Positions 20,574 to 28,471 of a stretch of 64,000 nucleotides of DNA are shown one piece after another. The notes under the pieces are model-generated. The model was given only the letters and a program-made list of their open reading frames with translations. It had not been told where the DNA came from and ran no database searches. The position numbers and the translations under genes were made by a program. The stretch is from Bacteroidaceae bacterium (GTDB lineage: Bacteria; Bacteroidota; Bacteroidia; Bacteroidales; Bacteroidaceae), in the NCBI GenBank assembly GCA_017469925.1, contig JAFUFK010000020.1, positions 1 through 64,000 on the forward strand, read 5' to 3'. Position 1 is the first letter of the stretch. Every line of letters begins with the position of its first letter.

Positions 20574-21299
20574 ATGTATTCAGAACAATTAGAAGCAATC
20601 ATCGACGCCGCATTGGCCGATGGAGTTTTAACAGACAAAGAACGTGAAGTGCTTCACAAACGTGCAGCACAGGAGGGTATTGATGCCGACGAATTAGACA
20701 TTGTTATCGATGGACGTCTGGCGAAGATAAAGAAGCAAGAGGACTGGTTGCGCCCGACTCCCCCTCCTGCAGAAGCCCCTACCAAAGTGGGCAACGTAAT
20801 GAAGTGTCCAAACTGTGGAACACCGTACGAACCAGGAACTTATAAATGTTCAGAATGCGGTCATGTCTTTCAGAACGTAGCTGCGTTGAAAAGCTCAGAA
20901 GAATTGGCTAAAGGAATACAAAAGATTCTTGAAGAACCATCTACGCTACTTAGTACATTGGGGTTAAACGTGAATGGAAACTCAAGAGTAAAGTCCTTTA
21001 TACTTAATTTTCCCATTCCTACAGCAAAAGCAGACATCGTTGACTTCTTACTCTCCCTTAGTGCAAAAAAGTCAGATCAGGTATACGGCGATACATATCG
21101 GGCAAAAATGAAAGAAGTGCGGGCAAAAGCGAAGATTCTATTCGCTGGTGATCCACAAGTAGAAGCAGCACTGGCCGAGACGACGGGGAACTGGTGGTCA
21201 GAAATGTCACGAACTGCAAAATTAGGAATTGGTTTTGTTCTCTTTTATGTTATTATAATGTTAATAGGAGGACTAATATCCTGGCTTTCGTTTGACTAA
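20574..21299 (+). CDS. TerB-like domain, zinc ribbon and C-terminal membrane anchor
   Basis: A 241-residue protein. Residues 1-50 (LEAIIDAALADGVLTDKEREVLHKRAAQEGIDADEL) look like the start of a TerB-like helical domain. A four-Cys zinc ribbon follows (CPNCGTPYEPGTYKCSECG, about 82-100), then a helical middle, and one membrane segment at the end (LGIGFVLFYVIIMLIGGLISWL). No enzyme motif is seen. It is AT-richer than its neighbours. It heads a rightward series of six closely spaced genes that includes an SPFH protein and two GYF proteins. TerB-like plus zinc-ribbon proteins beside SPFH genes recall membrane-stress or phage-defence-associated clusters, but this is inference. Confidence 0.65.
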   Translation: MYSEQLEAIIDAALADGVLTDKEREVLHKRAAQEGIDADELDIVIDGRLAKIKKQEDWLRPTPPPAEAPTKVGNVMKCPNCGTPYEPGTYKCSECGHVFQNVAALKSSEELAKGIQKILEEPSTLLSTLGLNVNGNSRVKSFILNFPIPTAKADIVDFLLSLSAKKSDQVYGDTYRAKMKEVRAKAKILFAGDPQVEAALAETTGNWWSEMSRTAKLGIGFVLFYVIIMLIGGLISWLSFD

Positions 21300-21366
21300 A
21301 AAGAGACGTGTTGTAACAATGTCCGTAGAAAATGATTCTGAAACTATATCATTTTAAGAATATACA

Positions 21367-22707
21367 ATGGGACTATTCAGTAGAGGCAAGAGTGGCGGCG
21401 TGATGAATGCCATCCGCTGCGACGAACAAGAGTACATTGTGTGGAAGTGGCGACCTGCAGGACAGGACGCGAATTCCACAAGTAGAGAAAACAGCATCCG
21501 CTGGGGCAGTAGCCTGCGTGTGAAGGACGGGGAGGTGGCCGTGTTTGTCTATAAGCAGAAAGACGGCTCGATGCAAGACTTCATCGTTGGACCTTTCGAC
21601 GAGACCATCAAGACCAGTAACTTCCCAGTGCTGTCAAGCATAGTGGGCTTGGCCTATGGTGGAGACTCGCCCTTCCAGGCAGAAGTGTATTTTATCAACC
21701 TGCAAGGGAACAACCAACTGCGGTTTGCCGTACCCTATTTCGACGTGTTCGACCCGCGCCTGCCCGACCATGGTGTACCTATGGCCGTGCGTGGTACCAT
21801 GACGTTTAACATCACTGACTATAAAGGATTCATCAAACTAGACCGTCTCGTCAACTTCGACCACGAGCAGTTCCGAAAGCAAATCAAGGATGCACTGAGT
21901 AAGTATGTGAAAGGCGTGGTCATGGATATTCCGCAAGAGATGGGTCTCCCCGTAGTACAGATGGAGCGCAAGGTGCTGGAGATTAACGACCGCATACAAG
22001 CCTACCTGAAGCCACGCCTTGAAGGGGACTTCGGTGTCAATCTGAAGGCTCTGGACATCAGTGCTTTGGAGATAGACAAAGATTCGCCCTACTACAACGA
22101 ATTGCGTCAGTTGACTGCGGGGAACACAGCTAAGACATTGAATGCACAGACGGATGTGAATATCCAGAACATGAAAGACACGCAGCACATCAATGCCGCC
22201 AACATGGAAGATACGATGCGCATCCAGCGCGAAGAAATGCAACGGGCACAACGCCTGCAGACAGAGACGAACTTCATGGGAGCCCACGCGCTCGACCAGC
22301 AAACGGAGGTGCTGAAGACCGGGGCACAGAGTCTTGGCCAGATGGGCAACTTCGGCGGAGGGGGCGGAGGCTCAAATCCCGCTGGTATGATGACTGGTAT
22401 GATAATGGGGGGCGCCATGGGTCAGCAAATGGCGGGCATGATGCAAGGCATGGGGCAGCAGATGCAGCAGGCTATGAACACGCCACCACCCATGCCCAAC
22501 GTGCAGTATCACGTTTCGGTAAACGGTCAACAGATGGGTCCTTTCAATATGCAACAGTTGCAGCAGATGGCACAGGGCGGGCAACTGACTCCGCAGACCT
22601 ACGTCTGGAAACAGGGTATGGCCAACTGGGACTTTGCCAGTAACGTGACCGAACTGGCCTCGCTGTTTGCTGCACCAGGTACACCACCTCCCCCTCCAAC
22701 GATGTAA
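21367..22707 (+). CDS. SPFH-domain protein with C-terminal GYF_2 domain
   Basis: A 446-residue protein of the virion-core-like/YdjI-type SPFH group. The SPFH part occupies about 1-250 (VAVRGTMTFNITDYKGFIKLDRLVNFDHEQFRKQIKDALSKYV...LEGDFGVNLKALDISALEI). A Gln/Met-rich coiled segment and a Gly/Met-rich linker (about 310-375) follow, then a GYF_2 domain (VSVNGQQMGPFNMQQLQQMAQGG..VWKQGMANW). SPFH proteins oligomerise at membranes, and GYF domains bind short proline-rich peptides. Two genes downstream carry related features (small membrane proteins and another GYF_2 protein), suggesting a membrane-scaffold complex. Function is unproven. Confidence 0.8.
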   Translation: MGLFSRGKSGGVMNAIRCDEQEYIVWKWRPAGQDANSTSRENSIRWGSSLRVKDGEVAVFVYKQKDGSMQDFIVGPFDETIKTSNFPVLSSIVGLAYGGDSPFQAEVYFINLQGNNQLRFAVPYFDVFDPRLPDHGVPMAVRGTMTFNITDYKGFIKLDRLVNFDHEQFRKQIKDALSKYVKGVVMDIPQEMGLPVVQMERKVLEINDRIQAYLKPRLEGDFGVNLKALDISALEIDKDSPYYNELRQLTAGNTAKTLNAQTDVNIQNMKDTQHINAANMEDTMRIQREEMQRAQRLQTETNFMGAHALDQQTEVLKTGAQSLGQMGNFGGGGGGSNPAGMMTGMIMGGAMGQQMAGMMQGMGQQMQQAMNTPPPMPNVQYHVSVNGQQMGPFNMQQLQQMAQGGQLTPQTYVWKQGMANWDFASNVTELASLFAAPGTPPPPPTM

Positions 22708-22728
22708 TATACTTAATATAAGAAGAGA

Positions 22729-23097
22729 ATGTCGAAACGCTTAAAAGGAAGTAGGCAAACAAAAATCAGAAATAGAAAGACTATGGAAAAAAGTAATTCT
22801 TTCGTAAAAGGAGTTAAACGTTTTATTGTTTCATTCATTTGGTTTTTAATCGCTTTTATTTTTAGCTTCCTCGGATTGCTGGCTGTGTGCGTAGGTGATA
22901 TGAAAGAGGTTTTACGAGATGAAGACGGAATTCCCATCTATCTTCTAGGAATAGGGCTTCCCTTGTTGGTTGCTATTATAACATTTCTTGTTCCTTACCT
23001 TCGCAAAAAAGGATCCCTCACCCTATGGTGTGGTTTAACCTGTCTTTTTGACGCGCTATGGTGGATATATCTTTTAATGCAATATCAGTTGAATTAA
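22729..23097 (+). CDS. Small membrane protein of the SPFH/GYF cluster
   Basis: 122 residues with a basic N-terminus and three predicted membrane segments (FIVSFIWFLIAFIFSFLGLLAVCV, LGIGLPLLVAIITFLVPYL, and a C-terminal LFDALWWIYLLM). The ATG at 22783 (MEKSNSF) is an alternative start. It begins 21 bases after the SPFH gene and is AT-rich. No family was recognised. Confidence 0.6.
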   Translation: MSKRLKGSRQTKIRNRKTMEKSNSFVKGVKRFIVSFIWFLIAFIFSFLGLLAVCVGDMKEVLRDEDGIPIYLLGIGLPLLVAIITFLVPYLRKKGSLTLWCGLTCLFDALWWIYLLMQYQLN

Positions 23098-23136
23098 CAT
23101 TTATCGGAATAAAGTGTAATCGTAAAAACTACAATT

Positions 23137-23625
23137 ATGAAACTCATGAAGAATGGCGATGTAAGCAGCAAATTTAACGGGCTTCTCAACAAAGTTAACA
23201 ATAAAGTTAAAGACTTTGCAAAAGAGAATGGCATAGAAAAGGAGGACATAGACGCGCTTAAAGAAATAGCCCAAGACCAGGCTGAGGATTATGTCACGGA
23301 CAAAGCTATAGATTACGCGACAGATAAGGCCATGGACTATGCAAAGGAAAAGGCTGTTGAATATGCCAAAGAAAACGGTGAAAAAATAACGAAAGAAGTC
23401 ACTGACAAAAGCGTTGACTATGCAAAAGATAAAGCCTTGGATTATGCGAAAGAGAAGGGTCTTGATGCTGTAAAAGACAAAGCCCTCGACTATGCAAAGG
23501 AAAAGGGTGCAGACTTTGTTAAAGAACAAGCCGTTGACTTAGTAAAAGACCAAGCCCTTAATGCCGTAAAAGAAAATGCAGGCTCGTGGATTTGGAGTTT
23601 AATAAAAGGAATTATAGGTCTTTAG
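23137..23625 (+). CDS. Helical protein of degenerate 11-residue repeats
   Basis: A 162-residue, highly charged protein. About ten degenerate 11-residue units of the form (D/E)-K-A-x-D-Y-A-K-E-K-G run from residue 45 to 150 (DKAIDYATDKA, DKALDYAKEKG, DKALDYAKEKG). Such 11-mer periodicity is typical of LEA-like, apolipoprotein-like or YtxH-like amphipathic helices that lie on membranes. The end (AGSWIWSLIKGIIGL) is hydrophobic and could insert in a membrane. No Cys or enzyme motif was found. It lies between the three-segment membrane protein and the second GYF gene in the same series. An amphipathic membrane-binding or scaffold role is inferred from composition only. Confidence 0.65.
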   Translation: MKLMKNGDVSSKFNGLLNKVNNKVKDFAKENGIEKEDIDALKEIAQDQAEDYVTDKAIDYATDKAMDYAKEKAVEYAKENGEKITKEVTDKSVDYAKDKALDYAKEKGLDAVKDKALDYAKEKGADFVKEQAVDLVKDQALNAVKENAGSWIWSLIKGIIGL

Positions 23626-23637
23626 CCTTTATAGATT

Positions 23638-23997
23638 ATGAACGACCAAAGTTGTTTCTACATTGATCGTCTGGTTGACTTCGGCCTTGGAATGGGCGTA
23701 GCTAACCAGATGGTGGGGATGATGAACCAATACATGCGCTCGATGGACATTCCCGGCTCCATTCAGCAATTGCAGAAGTCCGTAGCTCCCATCTATTACG
23801 TAGCCATTGACGGAAAGCCCGTAGGCCCGCTGAACGATAGTGAGATGGGCAGCCTGATTGCGCAGAAGCAAGTGAACAAGGACACGCTGGCATGGATGCC
23901 TGGCATGCTGGCATGGAAGCCCATAGAGGAAGTGCCGGCCATCTTAAAAATTGTGGCCTTGGCTCCTCCTCCATTACCCACTAATACAGCAGAGTGA
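23638..23997 (+). CDS. GYF_2-domain protein
   Basis: 119 residues. The second half is a GYF_2 domain (YYVAIDGKPVGPLNDSEMGSLIAQK..LAWMPGMLAWKPIEEVP), the same type as the C-terminus of the SPFH protein about 1 kb upstream. The first half (VDFGLGMGVANQMVGMMNQYM) resembles the Gly/Met-rich linker before the GYF domain of that protein, so the gene may be a duplicated and trimmed copy of its tail. It overlaps the next gene by one base. Confidence 0.75.
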   Translation: MNDQSCFYIDRLVDFGLGMGVANQMVGMMNQYMRSMDIPGSIQQLQKSVAPIYYVAIDGKPVGPLNDSEMGSLIAQKQVNKDTLAWMPGMLAWKPIEEVPAILKIVALAPPPLPTNTAE

Positions 23998-24347
23998 TGA
24001 AAGCAAACATATTCCTATCGTGCATCAGCGTGCTATTGGCGCTGCTGCTGGCCTACTGGACATTCAGCATTGCCAAGGGACAGGAGAACGACATCGTCTG
24101 CGGCGTGTGCAGCGGTGTGTGCTTCGTCGCCACTTTGCTGCCGATGCTTGCTATCCGATACGATTCGGGTCGCCAAACTACGAACCTGCGTGTTCTGTCG
24201 ATGTTGTTCTTCGTCGTGTTCCTCATCAGTCATTTCTGCTTCGCCTCGCTCGGTATTAGAATGCCATATTATGTTATTGTTAACGGCTTAGTACTACTTA
24301 TCTTCATTGCTTTTCTCTACACAATTAGCAAGAATAACGAGACATAA
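23997..24347 (+). CDS. Four-segment small membrane protein
   Basis: 116 residues, with four predicted membrane segments evenly spaced (IFLSCISVLLALLLAYWTF, VCSGVCFVATLLPMLAI, LSMLFFVVFLISHFCFASLG, VIVNGLVLLIFIAFLYTI). It begins with the ATG at 23997, whose A is the last base of the upstream stop codon (TGATG overlap), so translation is coupled to the GYF gene. It is the last gene of the cluster, followed by a terminator at 24384-24424. No family was recognised. Confidence 0.65.
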   Translation: MKANIFLSCISVLLALLLAYWTFSIAKGQENDIVCGVCSGVCFVATLLPMLAIRYDSGRQTTNLRVLSMLFFVVFLISHFCFASLGIRMPYYVIVNGLVLLIFIAFLYTISKNNET

Positions 24348-24383
24348 GAAAGAAGTGCTAAAGAAATTACTGTAAGAGTTACC

Positions 24384-24424
24384 CCCCTGCCCTCCCCATC
24401 ACGGGACGGCAGGGGAGTTCTTTT
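24384..24424 (+). terminator. Terminator of the SPFH/GYF cluster (C-rich hairpin family)
   Basis: CCCCTGCC pairs with GGCAGGGG around an inner CCTCCCCATCACGGGA, followed by GTTCTTTT. The inner part matches the C-rich hairpin repeats found inside genes elsewhere in the window. Confidence 0.6.
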
Positions 24425-24449
24425 CAGGGGCAAGAAATGTACAAATAAA

Positions 24450-24556
24450 TTTTACATTTTGCTCGCTTATCCGTACCTTTGACCTACGGTCGAAAGCACT
24501 CATGCTCGAAAAACTGCAAATAAATTTGCGTTTTTGCTCGCTTATCCGTACCTTTG
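24450..24556 (+). promoter_or_regulatory. Twin-promoter cassette upstream of the DUF4143 ATPase
   Basis: Two TACCTTTG -7 boxes at 24474-24481 and 24549-24556, exactly 75 bases apart, each with the same CTCGCTTATCCG lead-in. The second has a perfect TTTG (24525-24528) 20 bases upstream inside the palindrome CAAATAAATTTG. The 83 bases from one -7 box to the next match 33439-33521 upstream of dxs at about three quarters of positions. Confidence 0.8.
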
Positions 24557-24644
24557 CAGCGGAAAAGGAATTTGTTAAATTCGAAACCATACTTCCGATT
24601 TTTATAAGAATTTCGGGAGTACACTCGCTAAATTCAGAGGTATT

Positions 24645-25784
24645 ATGTATAAGAGAGTATTTGATATCAAGAGTAAGTTGGACGAAGGTATGTTCTTGTT
24701 TGGTGCCCGTCAGACAGGCAAATCCACACTCCTGAAAGAGCGATTCAAGGGTGCAGTTTATTACGATTTGCTTAATCCTGGTGTAAGAAGGGCTTTTAAG
24801 TTGAATCCTTATACACTCTGGGAGGCTCTTCAGGACAAGCCTGCGGGCACGCTTGTCATAGTGGATGAAATCCAGAAAGTCCCCGAACTGCTGGATGTAG
24901 TACACTCCCTAATGGTGGAAAAAGGCCTATTCTTCATCCTCAGTGGTTCCAGCGCAAGGAAACTCAAGCGCTCAGGGGCTAATACCCTTGGCGGTCGTGC
25001 CATCCCTGAAACACTTTACCCTCTTGTATGGCCGGAAGTGACAGACTTCCAGATTGACCGTGCCGTTCAGAATGGCATGATACCCCGTCATTATATGGTA
25101 GAAGATGCAACCAAGCGTCTTTCCGGCTATGTGAAAGTGTATCTGGACGAAGAAATCAGGGAAGAAGGAGAAGTCCGGGAACTTGACGCATTTGAGCGAT
25201 TTATGGAGGTAGCCGCCATCTCCGACGGGGAGATGCTGAACTATTCCAACATTGCTTCCGACTGTGGAGTGTCGGCAAAGACGGTGAAGTCGTATTTCCA
25301 AATCCTCTATGATACGCTGATAGGATACGAGATTCCCGCGTATAGGAAGGAAATCAAGCGGAAAATCGTTCAGGCTCCACGGTTCTACTATTTTGACGTT
25401 GGGCTTGCCAACTACCTCATGGGTCGTCACAACCTGAAACGTGGCACCGATGATTACGGACATGCCTTTGAGCACTTTGTGATGCAAGAAATCATTGCAT
25501 ACAAAGGATACAACGACAAGCGGGACGCTATCTCCTATTGGCACACCTACGACAAAAAGGAAGTGGATGCCGTCATCGGTGATGCAAAGGTGGCCATTGA
25601 GATTAAATCCACCGAGCACGTGGAAACAAAACACAAGAAAGGCCTCAAGGCTTTCAGGGAGGAACACCCCGACTGTCGCATGATTCTCGTGTCGCTCGAC
25701 CCGATTAGCCGAAAATCAGGAGATGAAGAACTCATCTTCGTCCTGGACTTCCTGAAGATGCTCTGGGATGGCGAAATATTTTAA
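24645..25784 (+). CDS. AAA_14 / DUF4143 family ATPase
   Basis: A 379-residue protein of the common bacterial AAA_14-DUF4143 family, of poorly known function. Walker A is GARQTGKST (20-28), Walker B LVIVDEIQKVPELLD (about 68), followed by the sensor sentence FFILSGSSARKLKRSGANTLGGRA. The C-terminal DUF4143 part carries HAFEHFVMQEIIAY and a PD-(D/E)XK-like EVDAVIG..AIEIK motif (E..D...EIK near 305-325), which may be a nuclease fold. A twin-promoter cassette precedes it. It ends 18 bases before a GH2 gene with no separate promoter seen; the grouping may be accidental. Base composition is lower in GC than the GH2 gene. Confidence 0.9.
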   Translation: MYKRVFDIKSKLDEGMFLFGARQTGKSTLLKERFKGAVYYDLLNPGVRRAFKLNPYTLWEALQDKPAGTLVIVDEIQKVPELLDVVHSLMVEKGLFFILSGSSARKLKRSGANTLGGRAIPETLYPLVWPEVTDFQIDRAVQNGMIPRHYMVEDATKRLSGYVKVYLDEEIREEGEVRELDAFERFMEVAAISDGEMLNYSNIASDCGVSAKTVKSYFQILYDTLIGYEIPAYRKEIKRKIVQAPRFYYFDVGLANYLMGRHNLKRGTDDYGHAFEHFVMQEIIAYKGYNDKRDAISYWHTYDKKEVDAVIGDAKVAIEIKSTEHVETKHKKGLKAFREEHPDCRMILVSLDPISRKSGDEELIFVLDFLKMLWDGEIF

Positions 25785-25802
25785 TATCAAACCATATTCC
25801 CT

Positions 25803-28460
25803 ATGAACTGGAAACGTATCGCACTGCTATTTCTCATTGCCTCATTTTCTCATTTTCTCACTCCCCTCTTCGCCCAGTACGAGGAGCATCGGGAACAGAA
25901 GGCAAGTGTAAACCGCCCCTTCGCGGACATCCCCGTCGTGGGCGACTTGCAAGAGGACAACACCCCCTCCCTTGGAGGGGGCAGGGGGAGGTTCAACTTC
26001 GACTGGCGCTTCCAACTGGGTAATCCCGAAGGGGCTGAGAGCGAGCAGTTCGACGACTCCGGGTGGCGACGGCTCGACCTGCCGCACGACTTCCAATGGG
26101 AACAGCCGTGGGACGAACGGGCTGGCGGGGCACGAGGCTTCAAGCCAAGGTGTGAGGGCTGGTACCGCAAGCACTTCCGGGCTCCCGAGGAGTGGAGGGG
26201 GCTGGAGGTTCTGCTCGACGTGGGCGGACTGATGTACTACGGCGACGTCTTTGTCAATGGGCAGAAGGTGGCCTCGTCGGAGTATGGCTATATAGGGTTC
26301 GAGGCCGAGGTGTCGCGCCATCTCCACTATGGAGCCGACAATGTGGTGGCCGTCTATGCCAATACGGGCAAGCCGAACGGCAGCCGATGGTACACGGGAG
26401 GCGGACTGTTCCGCGACGTCTGGCTGCGTCTGCAGAACCCGACGCACGTGGCACGGCACGGGATATATGTCCAGACCCTCCTCCCAACCTCCCCCCATAA
26501 TGGGGGAGGAGCAAAATCGGGTAACCAAAGTCCCTCCCCATCACGGGGGAGGGATTTAGGGAGAGGGTCTGCCACGGTAAACATTACCGTCGATGTCGAG
26601 GGCTTCCCGCACGGAAGCGGGGAACAGCCGCAGACGCTGGTGCGCGCCACGGTAAGAGACGGCGAGGGGAAGGCCGTCGGGCAGGCTGAAGCCTCCGTAC
26701 CCACCCTGACGAAGCATGGCCGGGACGAGATTGCCCTGCCTTCTATCGCCCTGACAAAGCCTACGCTTTGGGACATAGACAACCCTTATCTGTATTACGT
26801 AGAGGTGGACGTGATGGTCGATTCCTTGCTGGTTGACCGAAGGACGGAGCGCTTTGGCGTGCGGAATATCGAATACTCGCCGGAGTTTGGTTTCAAACTG
26901 AACGGGCGGAAGGTGTTCCTGAAGGGCATCGCCAACCACCACGACATGGGCGCCCTGGGCGCGGCCTCCTACGACGACGGCATCCGTCGCCAGTTCCAGA
27001 TGATGAAGGAGTTTGGCTTCAACTGCCTGCGCTGTTCCCATAATCCCTATAGCGAGAGCCTTACGCGCATTGCCGACGAGATGGGGGTGCTCATTGTGGA
27101 TGAACTCATCGACAAGTGGTCGGACGACGAATACTGGGGCGGGCGAAAGCTCTTCATGCAGATTTGGCCCGGCCTGATACAGGAATGGATAACGCGCGAC
27201 CGCAACTGCCCGAGCGTGGTATTGTGGAGCCTGGGCAATGAGTTGCAGATTCGCGACAACTGGTCGGGCTACAAGACCAACGACTGGGGCATCACGACGT
27301 ACCGCATCTTCGACCAGATGGTGAAGCGCTACGACCGGACCCGGCCCACCACCGTGGCCATGTTCCCAGCACGAGCAGGGGCTATACGTGAAGAAAAGGA
27401 GTTCAAGACGTACTTTGCTCCGCCCGAACTGGCCTGCCAGACGGAGGTCGCCAGCTTCAACTACCAGTGGGACTGCTACCCACGGTATTTCGAGTATAAG
27501 CCCGACATGATACTCTTCCAGAGCGAGGCCGTAACGAACCAGTTGCAGGCTCCCTTCTACGGGATGGACCGCGAACGCACCGTCGGCCTGGCTTACTGGG
27601 GCGCCATCGAGTACTGGGGGGAGTCGAATAAATGGCCGAAGAAGGGCTGGAACTACTCGTTCTTCAGCCATACCCTGCAGCCTTATCCGCAGGCTTGGCT
27701 CATCAAGGGAGCCTTCGAGCCAGAAGTGCCCGTGGTGCGCATCGGCGTGATGACGGGCAGCGAGACAGTCAGTTGGAACGCCATCGACGTAGGTCAGAAG
27801 ACCTATACCGAGTTGTGGAACTGCAAGGAGGGTTCGAGGCAACAGGTATCGACCTTCACCAACTGCGACGAGGTGGAACTCGTGCTTAACGGGCAGAGTC
27901 TTGGCCGACGGCAGAACGACACGACGGACGTCTTCCGCCGAGGTATCGTCAAGTGGGAAGTGCCCTATCAGGCCGGCACGCTCACAGCCATTGCATATAA
28001 TAAAGGTAAGGAGGTGGCCCGCCACCAGATAGCGACAGCCGGTAAGGCCGTGCGCCTGATTGTCGAAGAGGAAGAAATCACCTCTAACCTCTCACCTCTA
28101 ACCTCTAACCTTTCACCTCTCACCTCTAACCTCTCACCTCTCACCTCCCGTCAGCGCAAAGCGCTTAAGGCCGACGGAATGTCGCTTAAGTACCTGACCA
28201 TCCGTGCCGTAGATAAGCAGGGCCGTACCGTGCCCTCGTTCGACGAACCGCTGAGTGTCGCCATCGAAGGCGAGGCCACACTCGCCGGCCTGGACAACGG
28301 CGACCACTACACCGACCTGCTCTTCCACGATGTCACGACGAAGCCCATGCGCATGGGATACATGCAAGTCATCCTGCGCTCGACACGCAAGTCAGGCAAG
28401 GTCGTCGTACGAGCTCAGACGCCGTCGTTCAAGACCAGCCTGAAACTGGAAAGCAAGTAG
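25803..28460 (+). CDS. Exported GH2 beta-galactosidase-like enzyme with in-frame repeat insertions
   Basis: An 885-residue GH2 enzyme with a signal peptide (ending LTPLFAQ). Sugar-binding domain at about 70-220, Ig-like domain, then TIM barrel with acid/base Glu480 in WSLGNELQIRDN and nucleophile Glu575 in MILFQSEAV; C-terminal domains include DUF4982-like and Big-type folds. Three stretches are absorbed repeats: a C-rich hairpin near residues 53-64, two more at about 226-257 (PHNGGGAKSGNQSPSPSRGRD) at a domain boundary, and a 7-base tandem tract giving (TSNLSPL)x3 at about 760-785. All keep the frame. It is probably a beta-galactosidase or related exo-glycosidase, but specificity is uncertain. 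A GH53 endo-galactanase converges downstream. Confidence 0.88.
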   Translation: MNWKRIALLFLIASFSHFLTPLFAQYEEHREQKASVNRPFADIPVVGDLQEDNTPSLGGGRGRFNFDWRFQLGNPEGAESEQFDDSGWRRLDLPHDFQWEQPWDERAGGARGFKPRCEGWYRKHFRAPEEWRGLEVLLDVGGLMYYGDVFVNGQKVASSEYGYIGFEAEVSRHLHYGADNVVAVYANTGKPNGSRWYTGGGLFRDVWLRLQNPTHVARHGIYVQTLLPTSPHNGGGAKSGNQSPSPSRGRDLGRGSATVNITVDVEGFPHGSGEQPQTLVRATVRDGEGKAVGQAEASVPTLTKHGRDEIALPSIALTKPTLWDIDNPYLYYVEVDVMVDSLLVDRRTERFGVRNIEYSPEFGFKLNGRKVFLKGIANHHDMGALGAASYDDGIRRQFQMMKEFGFNCLRCSHNPYSESLTRIADEMGVLIVDELIDKWSDDEYWGGRKLFMQIWPGLIQEWITRDRNCPSVVLWSLGNELQIRDNWSGYKTNDWGITTYRIFDQMVKRYDRTRPTTVAMFPARAGAIREEKEFKTYFAPPELACQTEVASFNYQWDCYPRYFEYKPDMILFQSEAVTNQLQAPFYGMDRERTVGLAYWGAIEYWGESNKWPKKGWNYSFFSHTLQPYPQAWLIKGAFEPEVPVVRIGVMTGSETVSWNAIDVGQKTYTELWNCKEGSRQQVSTFTNCDEVELVLNGQSLGRRQNDTTDVFRRGIVKWEVPYQAGTLTAIAYNKGKEVARHQIATAGKAVRLIVEEEEITSNLSPLTSNLSPLTSNLSPLTSRQRKALKADGMSLKYLTIRAVDKQGRTVPSFDEPLSVAIEGEATLAGLDNGDHYTDLLFHDVTTKPMRMGYMQVILRSTRKSGKVVVRAQTPSFKTSLKLESK
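25966..25995. repeat. C-rich hairpin element inside the GH2 gene (first)
   Basis: CACCCCCTCCCTTGGAGGGGG followed by CAGGGGGAGG. Same family as 15536-15588 and 26481-26573; translated in frame near residue 55. Confidence 0.6.
26481..26573. repeat. Two adjacent C-rich hairpin elements inside the GH2 gene
   Basis: CCTCCCCCCATAATGGGGGAGG, then GTCCCTCCCCATCACGGGGG with a GGATTTAGGGAGAGGG tail. About 93 bases, in frame, between the sugar-binding and Ig-like domains. Confidence 0.75.
28081..28168. repeat. In-frame heptamer tract plus AGCGCTT palindrome in the GH2 gene
   Basis: About nine 7-base CCTCTAA/CCTCTCA/CCTTTCA units (28081-28149), then CAGCGCAAAGCGCTT (28153-28167). Because 3 x 7 = 21 the DNA repeat appears as a 7-residue peptide repeat TSNLSPL. 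It is the reverse complement of the composite element at 10287-10336. Confidence 0.9.
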
Positions 28461-28471
28461 AAACCGGATTT

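Noticed and set aside
24399-24905. Minus-strand open frame across the twin promoters
   Set aside because: It covers the promoter cassette and the start of the DUF4143 ATPase, and shows no family texture.
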